Assembly: GCA_002502295.1 (NCBI GenBank)
Contig: DANX01000011.1
Coordinates: 576 to 8,191, forward strand
From: Euryarchaeota archaeon UBA561
GTDB taxonomy: Archaea; Thermoplasmatota; Poseidoniia; Poseidoniales; Poseidoniaceae
Direction of reading: 5' to 3'
DNA: 7,616 bases
Every line of letters starts with the position of its first letter. Position 1 is the first letter of the stretch. A program made the translations under genes and the position numbers. Below the pieces are notes generated by a model. The model saw nothing but the letters and a program-made list of their open reading frames with translations. It had not been told where the DNA came from and did no database searches. This document shows, piece by piece, positions 1 to 6,721 of the stretch.

Positions 1-1142
1 TGATCCACACCGGCCTCCTTCGCTTCCCTGTGGATGGCGTGTCGGAGGTAGTTCGCGTTCAGCACGGCGTGCTCGGACATCGTTCGAAGGTCGCGCCCGT
101 AGCGTCGGTAGAAGGCCCAACATCGCACGACGGCTCCAGCGTTGCCGTGCCATTGTTGCACTTTTCCGATGCTGTGTTCAGGTTGCTCCCAGTGGTACCA
201 ATGTTCGTCAACGGCCATGGATGATTCCTCGGCCGTTGCCTTTCTTCTGGCGGCCAAGGGACCGGGTAAGAACGGCGCAAGTTGGGATTTCACGCCAATT
301 GGACCAGAACCCGGACCGCCGCCTCCGTGAGGCTGCGAAAAGGTCTTGTGAAGGTTGAAGTGAACGGCATCGAAGCCCATCAGACCGGGAGATGTGATGC
401 CTAGGATGGCGTTGAAATTCGCACCATCGTAATACATCTGTCCGCCAGCGTTGTGAACGATTTCACTGGCCGCTTTGATGTCTGCCTCAAACAATCCGAG
501 GGTGTTGGGGTTGGTGATCATCATGGCTGCAGTGGTCTCGTCAGCAACGGCTGCAAGGGCGTCAAGGTCCATGCGCCCGTCAGCAAGGCTTGGAATTTCA
601 ACGATTTCAAATCCAGCCATGGCGGCGCTTGCTGGGTTGGTTCCGTGGGCTGAATCGGGAACGATAACCTTGGTTCGCTGGTCCTCGCCCCGGTGCCTGA
701 AGTATTCCTGAATGCATCGCACCGCGGTAAATTCTCCTTGAGCTCCAGCCACCGGTTGCAAGGTCACCTGGTCCATGCCCGCACAGATTTCGAGCATGTG
801 TTGCATTTCGTAGAATATTGAAAGCAAACCCTGCAGATGATGCTCAGGTTGGTGGGGGTGAATGTCAGCGATGCCTGGCAGTTGAGCAATGACTTCGTTC
901 ACGCGTGGGTTGTGCTTCATGGTGCAGGAACCCAGAGGATAGAAGCCGGTATCGATGCCAAAGTTACGCTTGGAAAGCCACGTGTAATGGCGGACCATTT
1001 CAGGCTCAGAAAGGCGAGGCCAGCGAGCCGATTGCTTTCGAACAAGGCCGTTAGGAATGGTTGGTTTGGCGGCGGTTTGGAGTGGAACTGGTTGACTGTA
1101 TCCAGTGTTTTCAGCGCCGTTGTGATTGAACAGGTGGCTCAT
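1..1142 (-). CDS. gcvPB: Glycine dehydrogenase (decarboxylating) subunit 2, P-protein C-terminal half; truncated by window edge
   Basis: This is the PLP-binding half of the split glycine cleavage P-protein. With GcvPA it decarboxylates glycine and transfers the aminomethyl group to lipoyl-GcvH in the cytoplasm. The minus strand is open for 380 codons from the ATG at 1142 to the window edge, so about 100 or more C-terminal residues are missing relative to the usual 480-500. Visible motifs are YPLGSCTMKHNPRVNE (residues 69-84), SAHGTNPAS (164-172), and FNLHKTFSQPHGGGGPGSG (262-280), in which Lys266 is the expected Schiff-base lysine. A SEHAVLNANYL segment near residue 356 is also family-typical. 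The ATG overlaps the gcvPA stop by 4 bp (ATGA) and has a strong Shine-Dalgarno upstream, so the two subunits are translationally coupled. No frameshift or missing key residue was seen in the visible part. Confidence 0.95.
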   Translation of the reverse strand, partial: MSHLFNHNGAENTGYSQPVPLQTAAKPTIPNGLVRKQSARWPRLSEPEMVRHYTWLSKRNFGIDTGFYPLGSCTMKHNPRVNEVIAQLPGIADIHPHQPEHHLQGLLSIFYEMQHMLEICAGMDQVTLQPVAGAQGEFTAVRCIQEYFRHRGEDQRTKVIVPDSAHGTNPASAAMAGFEIVEIPSLADGRMDLDALAAVADETTAAMMITNPNTLGLFEADIKAASEIVHNAGGQMYYDGANFNAILGITSPGLMGFDAVHFNLHKTFSQPHGGGGPGSGPIGVKSQLAPFLPGPLAARRKATAEESSMAVDEHWYHWEQPEHSIGKVQQWHGNAGAVVRCWAFYRRYGRDLRTMSEHAVLNANYLRHAIHREAKEAGVD

Positions 1143-2512
1143 GCGTTCACCTCCCCGTGCGTGGTCCAAAGGGCTAATTGGGCAGAAAGTGCCTCAATTT
1201 CACCGAGCGATGTTTGATCCGTGGTGGTGATGAGAATCTGATTCGTGGTCTCTTTGTACCACGTGCTCAAGTCAAGTCCACCGATGATGCCGTTGCTGTC
1301 AAGGTAGGCGAGGCAATCCGAGGCATTACCCTGAATTTCGATGGCGAATTCGTTGAAATGATGAGCCGCATGAACCAATCGAACGCCAGGGGTTTCCGCC
1401 AGGATTTCCTTGGCCTTCTGACACGCCATCATGTTGCGATGTGCGAGGTCTCGTAGACCATCTGGTCCAAGAAGCGCCATGTGCATAGCACCCATCAGAG
1501 CGATCAGTGTCTCGTTGGTGCAGATGTTTGAGGTTGCTCGGTGCCTCCGAATGTGCTGTTCCCGCGTTGAAAGGGTTAGGCAGTAGGCCTCCTTCCCGTC
1601 CACGTCAATGCTTCGGCCAACGATTCGACCAGGCATGAGCCGGAGGTAGGGCTTGGTGCACGCAAAGATGCCGTAGAGAGGGCCACCACCGGTGACCGGG
1701 CTTCCAAGGGGTTGCCCTTCACCGACGACAATGTCTGCCCCATAGTGACCTGGGGCCTCAACCACGCCAAGCGAAATTGGTTGAACACCAACGATGAGGG
1801 CCGTGTTTTTACCGATGATTTCTTTCACGGTGGTGAGCCCTTCGTCGAGGACGCCCAAGGGATTGGGCTGTTCGAGGTAAACTCCACATGAACCCGCCGC
1901 TTCGCTGAGGGCTTCAAGGTCCAGTGTCCCGTCTTCATTGTGGGCCAAGGTTCGAACATCGATTTCAGCTCCTTGGCAGTAATTGTACATCACGGAGAGC
2001 TTGTCAGGAGGCGTTAACGAGGACACATAAACCGTGTTGGGTTGACTGGCTTTGCGGTTGTGGACACGGACGGCACACGTCAGCGCTTCAGCCGCTGCCG
2101 TAGAACCGTCGTAAAGCGATAAATTGGCGATAGGAAGACCAACCAATTCGGAAATCAGTGTTTGAAATTCCCACATCGCTTGGAGCATGCCCTGGCTGAC
2201 TTCAGGTTGGTATGGTGTATAAGCCGTTAGAAACTCGCCTCTCGTCACCAACTGGAAAACGGCGGCAGGGACGTAATTCCGATACAATCCTGCTCCCAAG
2301 AACGATGCTCTGCTTCCCATATCGGTGTTCGCTCCAAGGAGGCGACGCGCATCACTGATGATTTCCTCTTCCGATTGTGGGCCGGGAAGTGGGAGTTCGC
2401 CAGAGAACCGTACATCCGCAGGGATGTCGGAAAACAAATCTTCCATGGATTTGAGGCCCATTTCCTGCAACATTTCAGCCTCTCGTCCTCGATTTGGTAG
2501 TTGGTCAACCAT
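1139..2512 (-). CDS. gcvPA: Glycine dehydrogenase (decarboxylating) subunit 1, P-protein N-terminal half
   Basis: GcvPA is the partner subunit of GcvPB in the split P-protein. It has the fold-type I PLP-enzyme fold, but the PLP lysine is in GcvPB. Family landmarks: FLGAGLYRNYVP (residues 71-82), EFLTAYTPYQPEVSQG (93-108), SLYDGSTAAAEA (132-143), GEGQPLGSPVTGGGP (264-278), and REQHIRRHRATSNICTNE (317-334). The frame stays open upstream to a GTG at 2581 (480 aa), but I place the start at the ATG at 2512. That gives 457 aa, the usual length, and an N-terminus MVDQLPNRGREAEML that fits the family pattern of a short stretch before the first helix. An AAGGAG lies 10 bases before it, whereas the extra 23 residues resemble nothing in the family. 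The gene is first in a gcvPA-gcvPB operon and is divergent from the glycosyltransferase at 2633. The FGGP expected in the GEGQ loop is GGGP here, a mild variation. Confidence 0.95.
   Translation of the reverse strand: MVDQLPNRGREAEMLQEMGLKSMEDLFSDIPADVRFSGELPLPGPQSEEEIISDARRLLGANTDMGSRASFLGAGLYRNYVPAAVFQLVTRGEFLTAYTPYQPEVSQGMLQAMWEFQTLISELVGLPIANLSLYDGSTAAAEALTCAVRVHNRKASQPNTVYVSSLTPPDKLSVMYNYCQGAEIDVRTLAHNEDGTLDLEALSEAAGSCGVYLEQPNPLGVLDEGLTTVKEIIGKNTALIVGVQPISLGVVEAPGHYGADIVVGEGQPLGSPVTGGGPLYGIFACTKPYLRLMPGRIVGRSIDVDGKEAYCLTLSTREQHIRRHRATSNICTNETLIALMGAMHMALLGPDGLRDLAHRNMMACQKAKEILAETPGVRLVHAAHHFNEFAIEIQGNASDCLAYLDSNGIIGGLDLSTWYKETTNQILITTTDQTSLGEIEALSAQLALWTTHGEVNA
1147..1154 (-). promoter_or_regulatory. 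Shine-Dalgarno site of gcvPB
   Basis: On the minus strand the sequence reads GGAGGTGA, four bases before the gcvPB ATG at 1142, inside the last codons of gcvPA. It is the strongest ribosome-binding site in the window. It supports the ATG at 1142 and coupled translation of the two P-protein subunits. Confidence 0.75.
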
Positions 2513-2522
2513 GGCGCACACA

Positions 2523-2528
2523 CTCCTT
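2523..2528 (-). promoter_or_regulatory. Shine-Dalgarno site that decides the gcvPA start
   Basis: AAGGAG on the minus strand, 10 bases before the ATG at 2512. No comparable site with good spacing precedes the GTG at 2581 or the in-frame ATGs at 2566 and 2551. This favours the 457-residue product. Confidence 0.6.
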
Positions 2529-2562
2529 ACGGTGGGTATGAGGGAAGCCATACGCGCGCCGC

Positions 2563-2574
2563 TCATAATGAATT
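2563..2574 (-). promoter_or_regulatory. Candidate TATA box of the gcvPA-gcvPB operon
   Basis: The minus strand reads AATTCATTATGA, the only AT-rich block in the 120-bp divergent region. An archaeal start site about 25 bases downstream would fall near 2542, leaving a leader of about 30 bases that contains the AAGGAG at 2528-2523. This is positional inference; the box is not a strong consensus match. Confidence 0.3.
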
Positions 2575-2585
2575 GCTTCACCTCA

Positions 2586-2597
2586 CCTGCACGCAGG
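2586..2597. repeat. Inverted repeat in the gcvPA / glycosyltransferase divergent region
   Basis: CCTGC-AC-GCAGG: two perfect 5-base arms separated by 2 bases, between the divergent genes. A related palindrome, CTGCGCAG, lies at 2622-2629 with its centre about 34 bases away, directly before the glycosyltransferase ATG. The pair could be operator half-sites, but arms this short occur by chance. Confidence 0.3.
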
Positions 2598-2621
2598 GAA
2601 CAGCCTATGACTCAACATGAC

Positions 2622-2629
2622 CTGCGCAG
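2622..2629. repeat. 8-bp palindrome just upstream of the glycosyltransferase start
   Basis: CTGCGCAG is a perfect 8-base palindrome ending 3 bases before the ATG at 2633. It shares CTGC/GCAG arms with the inverted repeat at 2586-2597. It occupies the place where a Shine-Dalgarno would be expected, and none is present. Confidence 0.25.
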
Positions 2630-2632
2630 AAC

Positions 2633-3781
2633 ATGGTCCGAGTGGCGATGGTGGTCACCAACCCGTGCGCTCCAGACCCACGCGTTTTACGCCATGCCGT
2701 CTGGATGCACCAAGCGGGTTACCAGGTGACCGTCCACGCATTTGACCGCGAAGAAAACCATCCGATGAGCGAAAATCATCATGGCGTTCGCATCATGCGG
2801 TACCGAATCGGCAAGGTCGCTTATGGTGGAACCGTCTCGACCTACAGAGGGATTCGGCGATTCCAGCGCACGGTGCTTCGAACCTTGGTCCACGACCTCC
2901 CTGCTATGGTCTATTGCCACGATGCAGATACCCTTCGGATTGGCCACGCGTTGAAACAAAACCACGGCGTTCCGTTTGTCTTTGACATGCACGACCTCCA
3001 ACACACGTGGGTTCGATACGGAGCACCACACTCTCGAATTCGCACCCTGGTCAGCGGTCAAATGAAACAACGCATGCTGAGGAGAGCAAAAGAAGCCACA
3101 ACGATCGTCACATCAAGTCAGCAATTGGATGAAGATACACATCGAGGCTTTGTTGAATGGTTGGCTCACCACGGATTGGAGTCAGTGGCGATTGAAAATC
3201 GACCGATGCCCCCCTTCCAAGACAAAAAAGAACCACCAACTGACCACTGGACGGTGGGCTACATCGGACGTGTTCGGGACATCAAGGCGTTCGAACTGTT
3301 GATTCAAGCCGCCAAAACCTTGCCACCTCACCACCGACCAAAAATTCGAGTCGCTGGCGACGGCACTGCTTCCGCCAAGGTTCGAACAATGCTCTTGGAT
3401 GAAGTGGAAGCTGGCACACTGGAAGCCGAAGTAAGCGGTGCCTTTTCCCAAGCACAGTTAGGGGAATTGCTACAAGAGATTGACGTCATGTATGCCATGT
3501 ATTCTCCTCTGCGAGGAAACATTCTCCAAGGTGCCTTGCCGGTGAAGATGTTTGACGCCGCTGGACGTGGCATCCCAAGCGTTGTCAACGATGGATGCCT
3601 TATGGGTGATGTGGCGACCAAAGAAGGCTTGGGTACGACGGCTGTGTGGGGCGACGCCGAGTCTGTTGGACAAGCCCTCTTCAGGATGAAGCAAGAAGTG
3701 GCAGTCTTGCAAGCCACCGGTGAACGAGAGCGAAAACGCTGGTTAGACTCAATGCAAGGAATCTTCGCCGAGCTTCAGTAG
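2633..3781 (+). CDS. Glycosyltransferase, GT-B fold, GT4-like family
   Basis: A 382-residue protein of the usual length for a GT4-type glycosyltransferase, which transfers a sugar from a nucleotide-sugar donor onto a glycan, lipid or other acceptor. The N-terminal half (about 1-190) starts with a Rossmann strand, VRVAMVVTN, followed by PDPRVLRHAVWM (residues 15-26), as in enzymes that bind an acceptor there. VYCHDADTLRIG (93-104) and FVFDMHDL (115-122) correspond to the family's histidine-aspartate segments. The donor half (about 205-382) contains VGYIGRVRDIKAFELL (208-223) and PVKMFDAAGRGIPSV (303-317). The family usually has Glu where Asp308 stands in KMFD. I see no signal peptide or membrane segment, so it is probably a cytosolic or membrane-peripheral enzyme. 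No Shine-Dalgarno precedes the ATG. A weak CCTATGACT about 26 bases upstream would fit a leaderless transcript. Its acceptor and sugar cannot be read from sequence. It lies opposite to and between the gcv genes, and its end overlaps gcvT by 7 bp. Confidence 0.88.
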   Translation: MVRVAMVVTNPCAPDPRVLRHAVWMHQAGYQVTVHAFDREENHPMSENHHGVRIMRYRIGKVAYGGTVSTYRGIRRFQRTVLRTLVHDLPAMVYCHDADTLRIGHALKQNHGVPFVFDMHDLQHTWVRYGAPHSRIRTLVSGQMKQRMLRRAKEATTIVTSSQQLDEDTHRGFVEWLAHHGLESVAIENRPMPPFQDKKEPPTDHWTVGYIGRVRDIKAFELLIQAAKTLPPHHRPKIRVAGDGTASAKVRTMLLDEVEAGTLEAEVSGAFSQAQLGELLQEIDVMYAMYSPLRGNILQGALPVKMFDAAGRGIPSVVNDGCLMGDVATKEGLGTTAVWGDAESVGQALFRMKQEVAVLQATGERERKRWLDSMQGIFAELQ

Positions 3782-4893
3782 AACGGTGGTCGAACCACGA
3801 CGGCACGCACTGACTTGCGAGGACTCGCCACGACCAGAACCTCGTCGCCTTCCTTCACACCGGAAAGGTAGCCTATCCCGATGCCGGTGTTGTCCATGCT
3901 TGGTGACGGAGCACCGGACGAAAGGCGGCCAATGGGTTGGTTTTCAAGCGAATGAACTGCTTTTCCGGGACGGGGCAACGGGCCTTTTTCGATGTATTTG
4001 ACCCCCCACCAACGCTCATCCGTTTCGGCATGGGAAACAACGCGCTGTTTTCCCGTGAACTCATGGTCAAGGTCCAAACCAAAGGGGACGTTCGTCTCCC
4101 AAGAATCTCGTGCCAGAAAACCATCGTCTCCTTCCGGCGCCAAGGAGGGTGAGCAAAAGTCAACCCCCGACAAAAGGTAGCCCTTCTCCAAGCGCAATGT
4201 ATCCCGGGCACCTAGGCCCACGGGGGTTGCTCCATGATTGATGAGGGCCCGCCAGAGAACGGGCGCATCGTTGTTTGGAACAAAGATCTCGTAACCCGGC
4301 TCGCCGGTGTATCCTGTGCCTTGAATCCACCCGGTGATGCCAAGGGAATTGTCTGTAAGAGCACGCCACTTAAACCGGCCAACGTGTTGGCCTTCCCCCA
4401 CCGCAGCATCGAGAATTTCCTGTGCCGTGGGGCCTTGGAGAGCCATGATGGAGGTTGCCTCGGAGAGGTTCTCCATGGACACAGACCCATCGCTTGGAAG
4501 ATGCTTGGAAAACCATGCCCACATGACGTCGATCATCGAGGCATTCGGGACGCCGAGAATTTCAGTTTCGCTCACCACTGCAAAAATCATGTCATCGATA
4601 AGAAAACCGTCCTCATCAAGAAAGTGGGTGTAGGCGCAACGGGGTGGTTGAACGGAAGAGACCCGTTGGGTTGCAATGCTTTCCAGCCAGCTTCGAACAT
4701 TGGTTCCAGTGAACCGAAACGAGCCCATGTGGGAGACATCAAACAATCCGGCACCTGCCCGTGTTGCTAAGTGCTCGTCCTTGATGTTCGAGTACCAAAT
4801 GGGCAGTTCGAACCCGTGGAAGTCAACCATGTTGGCATCAAGGGCCAAATGTTCCTCGTAAAGCGCCGTGCGAACAGGAGGTTCGTTGCTCAT
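3775..4893 (-). CDS. gcvT: Glycine cleavage system aminomethyltransferase (T-protein)
   Basis: GcvT takes the aminomethyl group from lipoyl-GcvH, releases ammonia, and passes the one-carbon unit to a tetrahydrofolate or archaeal pterin carrier. From the ATG at 4893 it is 372 aa, close to the family's 360-375. Motifs: LYEEH...MVDFHGFELPIWY near the N-terminus (11-34), LFDVSHMG (50-57), FLDEDGFLIDDMI (91-103) with the conserved folate-side Asp, MALQGPTAQEIL (150-161), GTGYTGEPGYEIF (192-204), and GLGARDTLRLEKG (226-238). The C-terminal barrel (about 290-372) includes PIGRLSSGAPSPS. The frame extends upstream to an ATG at 4926 and a TTG at 4944 that overlaps the preceding stop (TTGA). None of the three has a clear Shine-Dalgarno; 4893 is chosen from family N-terminus length. 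It lies 47 bp downstream of the PLP decarboxylase and is probably co-transcribed. Its stop overlaps the convergent glycosyltransferase stop by 7 bp. Confidence 0.95.
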   Translation of the reverse strand: MSNEPPVRTALYEEHLALDANMVDFHGFELPIWYSNIKDEHLATRAGAGLFDVSHMGSFRFTGTNVRSWLESIATQRVSSVQPPRCAYTHFLDEDGFLIDDMIFAVVSETEILGVPNASMIDVMWAWFSKHLPSDGSVSMENLSEATSIMALQGPTAQEILDAAVGEGQHVGRFKWRALTDNSLGITGWIQGTGYTGEPGYEIFVPNNDAPVLWRALINHGATPVGLGARDTLRLEKGYLLSGVDFCSPSLAPEGDDGFLARDSWETNVPFGLDLDHEFTGKQRVVSHAETDERWWGVKYIEKGPLPRPGKAVHSLENQPIGRLSSGAPSPSMDNTGIGIGYLSGVKEGDEVLVVASPRKSVRAVVVRPPFY

Positions 4894-4940
4894 GCTTGTG
4901 CGCTGTGAGGACGGGTCAATAAACATCCGTTTGGAATTCT

Positions 4941-6356
4941 TCAAGACAGAGGAAGACCACGAACGACCTCTTTTCCATGATGCACAACGCGTTCAATGAA
5001 CCGATCCAGGGTCTCAGTGTCGAGGTGTTGGTTGGCAACGACCATTCGGAGAATAACATCGTCTCCAATGTTGGAACGACTGACCATGAAGGAACCTTCC
5101 TGAATCAGCCGATTCCGGATTTCTGTGTTGAGTTCGTTCAGGTCAATGCCGGCTGAGGTATCGCTGTACCGGAAACAAACATTGGTCCACATTCGACTTG
5201 ACATCATTTCCAGAGAAGGATGCGCCTCAATGCTCCGCTGAAGATGGGCGGCTTCGTTCATTCGCGTGTCCACCATTCTTGCCCACCCTGCATCGCCTCG
5301 GGATCGCCATTCAAGCCACAATTTTAGGGCATCGTTCCTTCGTGCACATTGCAAAGAATAACGGCCAAGGTCGTCGAGCTCAGCATCGCTGTGAAACAGA
5401 TAATGCGCAACGGTTGTGTGGTCGCAAAGCCGTCGGAGTACCGAGGGCTCTTTGATGAGGAAAGCGCTGCATATCAAGGGAACACCCATCATTTTGTGCG
5501 CATCCCAACATACGCTGTCGGCTTTCTGCACACCGTCCATCAACTGAGCGTGTTCTGCCGAGAACAGACATGCGCCACCCCAAGCGGCATCAACATGCAA
5601 CCACAATCCTTCCCGATGAGCGATATCAGCCAAGGCGTCAATATCGTCGTAAGCCCCTCGCACGGTGGTGGCCGCTGTTGCCACGATGCAAAGCGGCCGC
5701 ATGCCTTCCTGGCGGGCAAAGGCAATCTCTTCCGTGAGGCGATCCGGTAGCATTCGTCCGTCTTCATCGCATTGGACTTTGATGATGTTCTGGTGCCCAA
5801 TGCCGATGACATTGGCCGCCATGAGGACGGAGTAATGAGCTTCAGCTGAAACGAAAATGACGGTTGCTCTCCCGTCGAAACCTCGCTTGGTTGAACCTGA
5901 GATCAGGTGTTCACGGGCGCACAACATACCCAGCATGTTTCCGTTTGACCCGCCAGTGGTGAAGGTGCCAAATCCGTCGGAAAATCCGACCATCTCGCAC
6001 ATGCGCTTTACGATGGTCTGTTCAATGACCGTGGCGAACGGTGAAAGTTCATAGGTGTACATCGAGTTATTTGTCAGGGCGGCGACCACCTCCCCGGCAA
6101 AAGCAGGGAGAGACAGACCGCCCCAAAGAGGGTTCATGAATTCGGGACGGTTGGTTTTGACACTGTTGGCGATGTACGTGTCCAAATCATCCAAAACGTC
6201 GTCGAGACCTTGCCCTTCGAGGGGGAGGCTGATGTCAAGGGTTCTTCGCATGGAGGTAAGGCTCATGGAGGGGTTGACTCGGGGGTCTTTGTCGCTGGAC
6301 TCGATGTAGTCCACCAAACGGTACGCAATTTCGTCAACAAAGGCCGCCGTATCCAT
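4941..6356 (-). CDS. PLP-dependent group II decarboxylase, glutamate / cysteine-sulfinate / aspartate decarboxylase-like
   Basis: A 471-residue fold-type I PLP enzyme of the Pyridoxal_deC family. Counting from the ATG at 6356, NNSMYTYELSP is at 96-106 and the phosphate-binding TTGGSNGN at 133-140. The ring-stacking His is His174 in AEAHYS, HVDAAWGG (254-261) has Asp256 for the pyridine nitrogen, and WDAHKMM has Schiff-base Lys288. The segments around YTYELSP, GLWLHVDAAWGG, LQCARRNDALKLWL and VCFRYS resemble, from memory, animal CSAD/GADL1 acidic-amino-acid decarboxylases more than aromatic ones. Likely substrates are therefore aspartate, cysteine sulfinate or glutamate, giving beta-alanine, hypotaurine or GABA. 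This is inference. The active-site loop (319-337, YLFH to LQC) looks about 3 residues shorter than in CSAD and has no Tyr at the usual catalytic position; Tyr333 is near its end. A GTG at 6365 is an alternative start. The gene leads a probable operon with gcvT and is divergent from the HTH-ThiN gene. Confidence 0.9.
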   Translation of the reverse strand: MDTAAFVDEIAYRLVDYIESSDKDPRVNPSMSLTSMRRTLDISLPLEGQGLDDVLDDLDTYIANSVKTNRPEFMNPLWGGLSLPAFAGEVVAALTNNSMYTYELSPFATVIEQTIVKRMCEMVGFSDGFGTFTTGGSNGNMLGMLCAREHLISGSTKRGFDGRATVIFVSAEAHYSVLMAANVIGIGHQNIIKVQCDEDGRMLPDRLTEEIAFARQEGMRPLCIVATAATTVRGAYDDIDALADIAHREGLWLHVDAAWGGACLFSAEHAQLMDGVQKADSVCWDAHKMMGVPLICSAFLIKEPSVLRRLCDHTTVAHYLFHSDAELDDLGRYSLQCARRNDALKLWLEWRSRGDAGWARMVDTRMNEAAHLQRSIEAHPSLEMMSSRMWTNVCFRYSDTSAGIDLNELNTEIRNRLIQEGSFMVSRSNIGDDVILRMVVANQHLDTETLDRFIERVVHHGKEVVRGLPLS

Positions 6357-6385
6357 TTCCGTCACTGTAAGTTGTTCGCGTGCCG

Positions 6386-6394
6386 CTTATGAGT
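6386..6394 (-). promoter_or_regulatory. Candidate TATA box of the decarboxylase-gcvT operon
   Basis: The minus strand reads ACTCATAAG, centred about 25 bases before the GTG at 6365 and 34 before the ATG at 6356. An archaeal start site would fall at about 6365, giving either a leaderless GTG message or a 9-base leader before the ATG. No Shine-Dalgarno is visible, consistent with either. The match to consensus is modest. Confidence 0.3.
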
Positions 6395-6439
6395 ATGTGT
6401 ATGGAATGAGTTGCATGGGCGAGGAACTGGCTTGCCAAG

Positions 6440-6721
6440 ATGTTGCTCAAAACCGCCCTGAAACATAACGGTTCTGGCTCGCTCATGCATTTCAATTATG
6501 TACTATTTAACTTGCATAATCAGTTCACAGAACTCGATTTCCCGGACAAAAAATTCGTTCTCTGTGGTGACCGACAAGCAAATTTTGTTTTCAAATCACC
6601 CATCCATGAGAATCCAAATGAATCTGTGTCAAAGGACGTTTTTCGGCTTTACTCTCGTGCCATGAACTGGATTTGCGGCAGATTTCTGTATTCATTCTGC
6701 ATAATTCTTGAGCAACTTTGA
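6440..6721 (+). CDS. Doubtful small ORF, 93 aa, no recognised family
   Basis: This open frame fills most of the intergenic region and ends 24 bases before the HTH-ThiN start. I recognise no motif. The product is rich in Phe, Asn and Leu, with four Cys and no clear membrane segment or signal peptide. By hand, G+C at codon positions 1, 2 and 3 is about 46, 29 and 45%; a low second position is coding-like but weak over 93 codons. No Shine-Dalgarno precedes the ATG, and the frame is already open from 6410. In 40% G+C DNA a 93-codon frame is uncommon but possible by chance. It may equally be non-coding promoter DNA, a decayed gene, or a young small gene. If real, it would be the leading gene before the HTH-ThiN protein. 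Confidence 0.2.
   Translation: MLLKTALKHNGSGSLMHFNYVLFNLHNQFTELDFPDKKFVLCGDRQANFVFKSPIHENPNESVSKDVFRLYSRAMNWICGRFLYSFCIILEQL
6522..6534. repeat. Small palindrome in the divergent intergenic region
   Basis: AGTTC-ACA-GAACT: perfect 5-base arms around 3 bases, near the middle of the divergent region. Its size and symmetry suit a dimeric regulator site, but it is short enough to be chance and lies far from both candidate TATA boxes. Confidence 0.2.

Noticed and set aside
59..280. Minus-strand 73-aa frame overlapping gcvPB
   Set aside because: It is a different frame from gcvPB, which is continuous here with conserved residues; low-complexity content indicates a shadow ORF.
837..1217. Plus-strand 126-aa open frame across the gcvPB-gcvPA junction
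   Set aside because: It is antisense to the conserved P-protein coding sequence of both subunits and shows no protein-like motifs.
4234..4770. Plus-strand 178-aa open frame within gcvT
   Set aside because: It lies entirely antisense to a gene with clear family motifs and resembles no protein family; it is a shadow of gcvT codon structure.
4894..4944. TTG start at 4944 giving a 389-aa GcvT overlapping the decarboxylase stop
   Set aside because: The extra residues do not match the family N-terminus and no Shine-Dalgarno supports it; kept only as an alternative start.
6513..6705. Direct repeat TGCATAAT at 6513-6520 and 6698-6705
   Set aside because: One repeated 8-mer is expected by chance in about 380 bp, and the copies have no special position relative to promoters.
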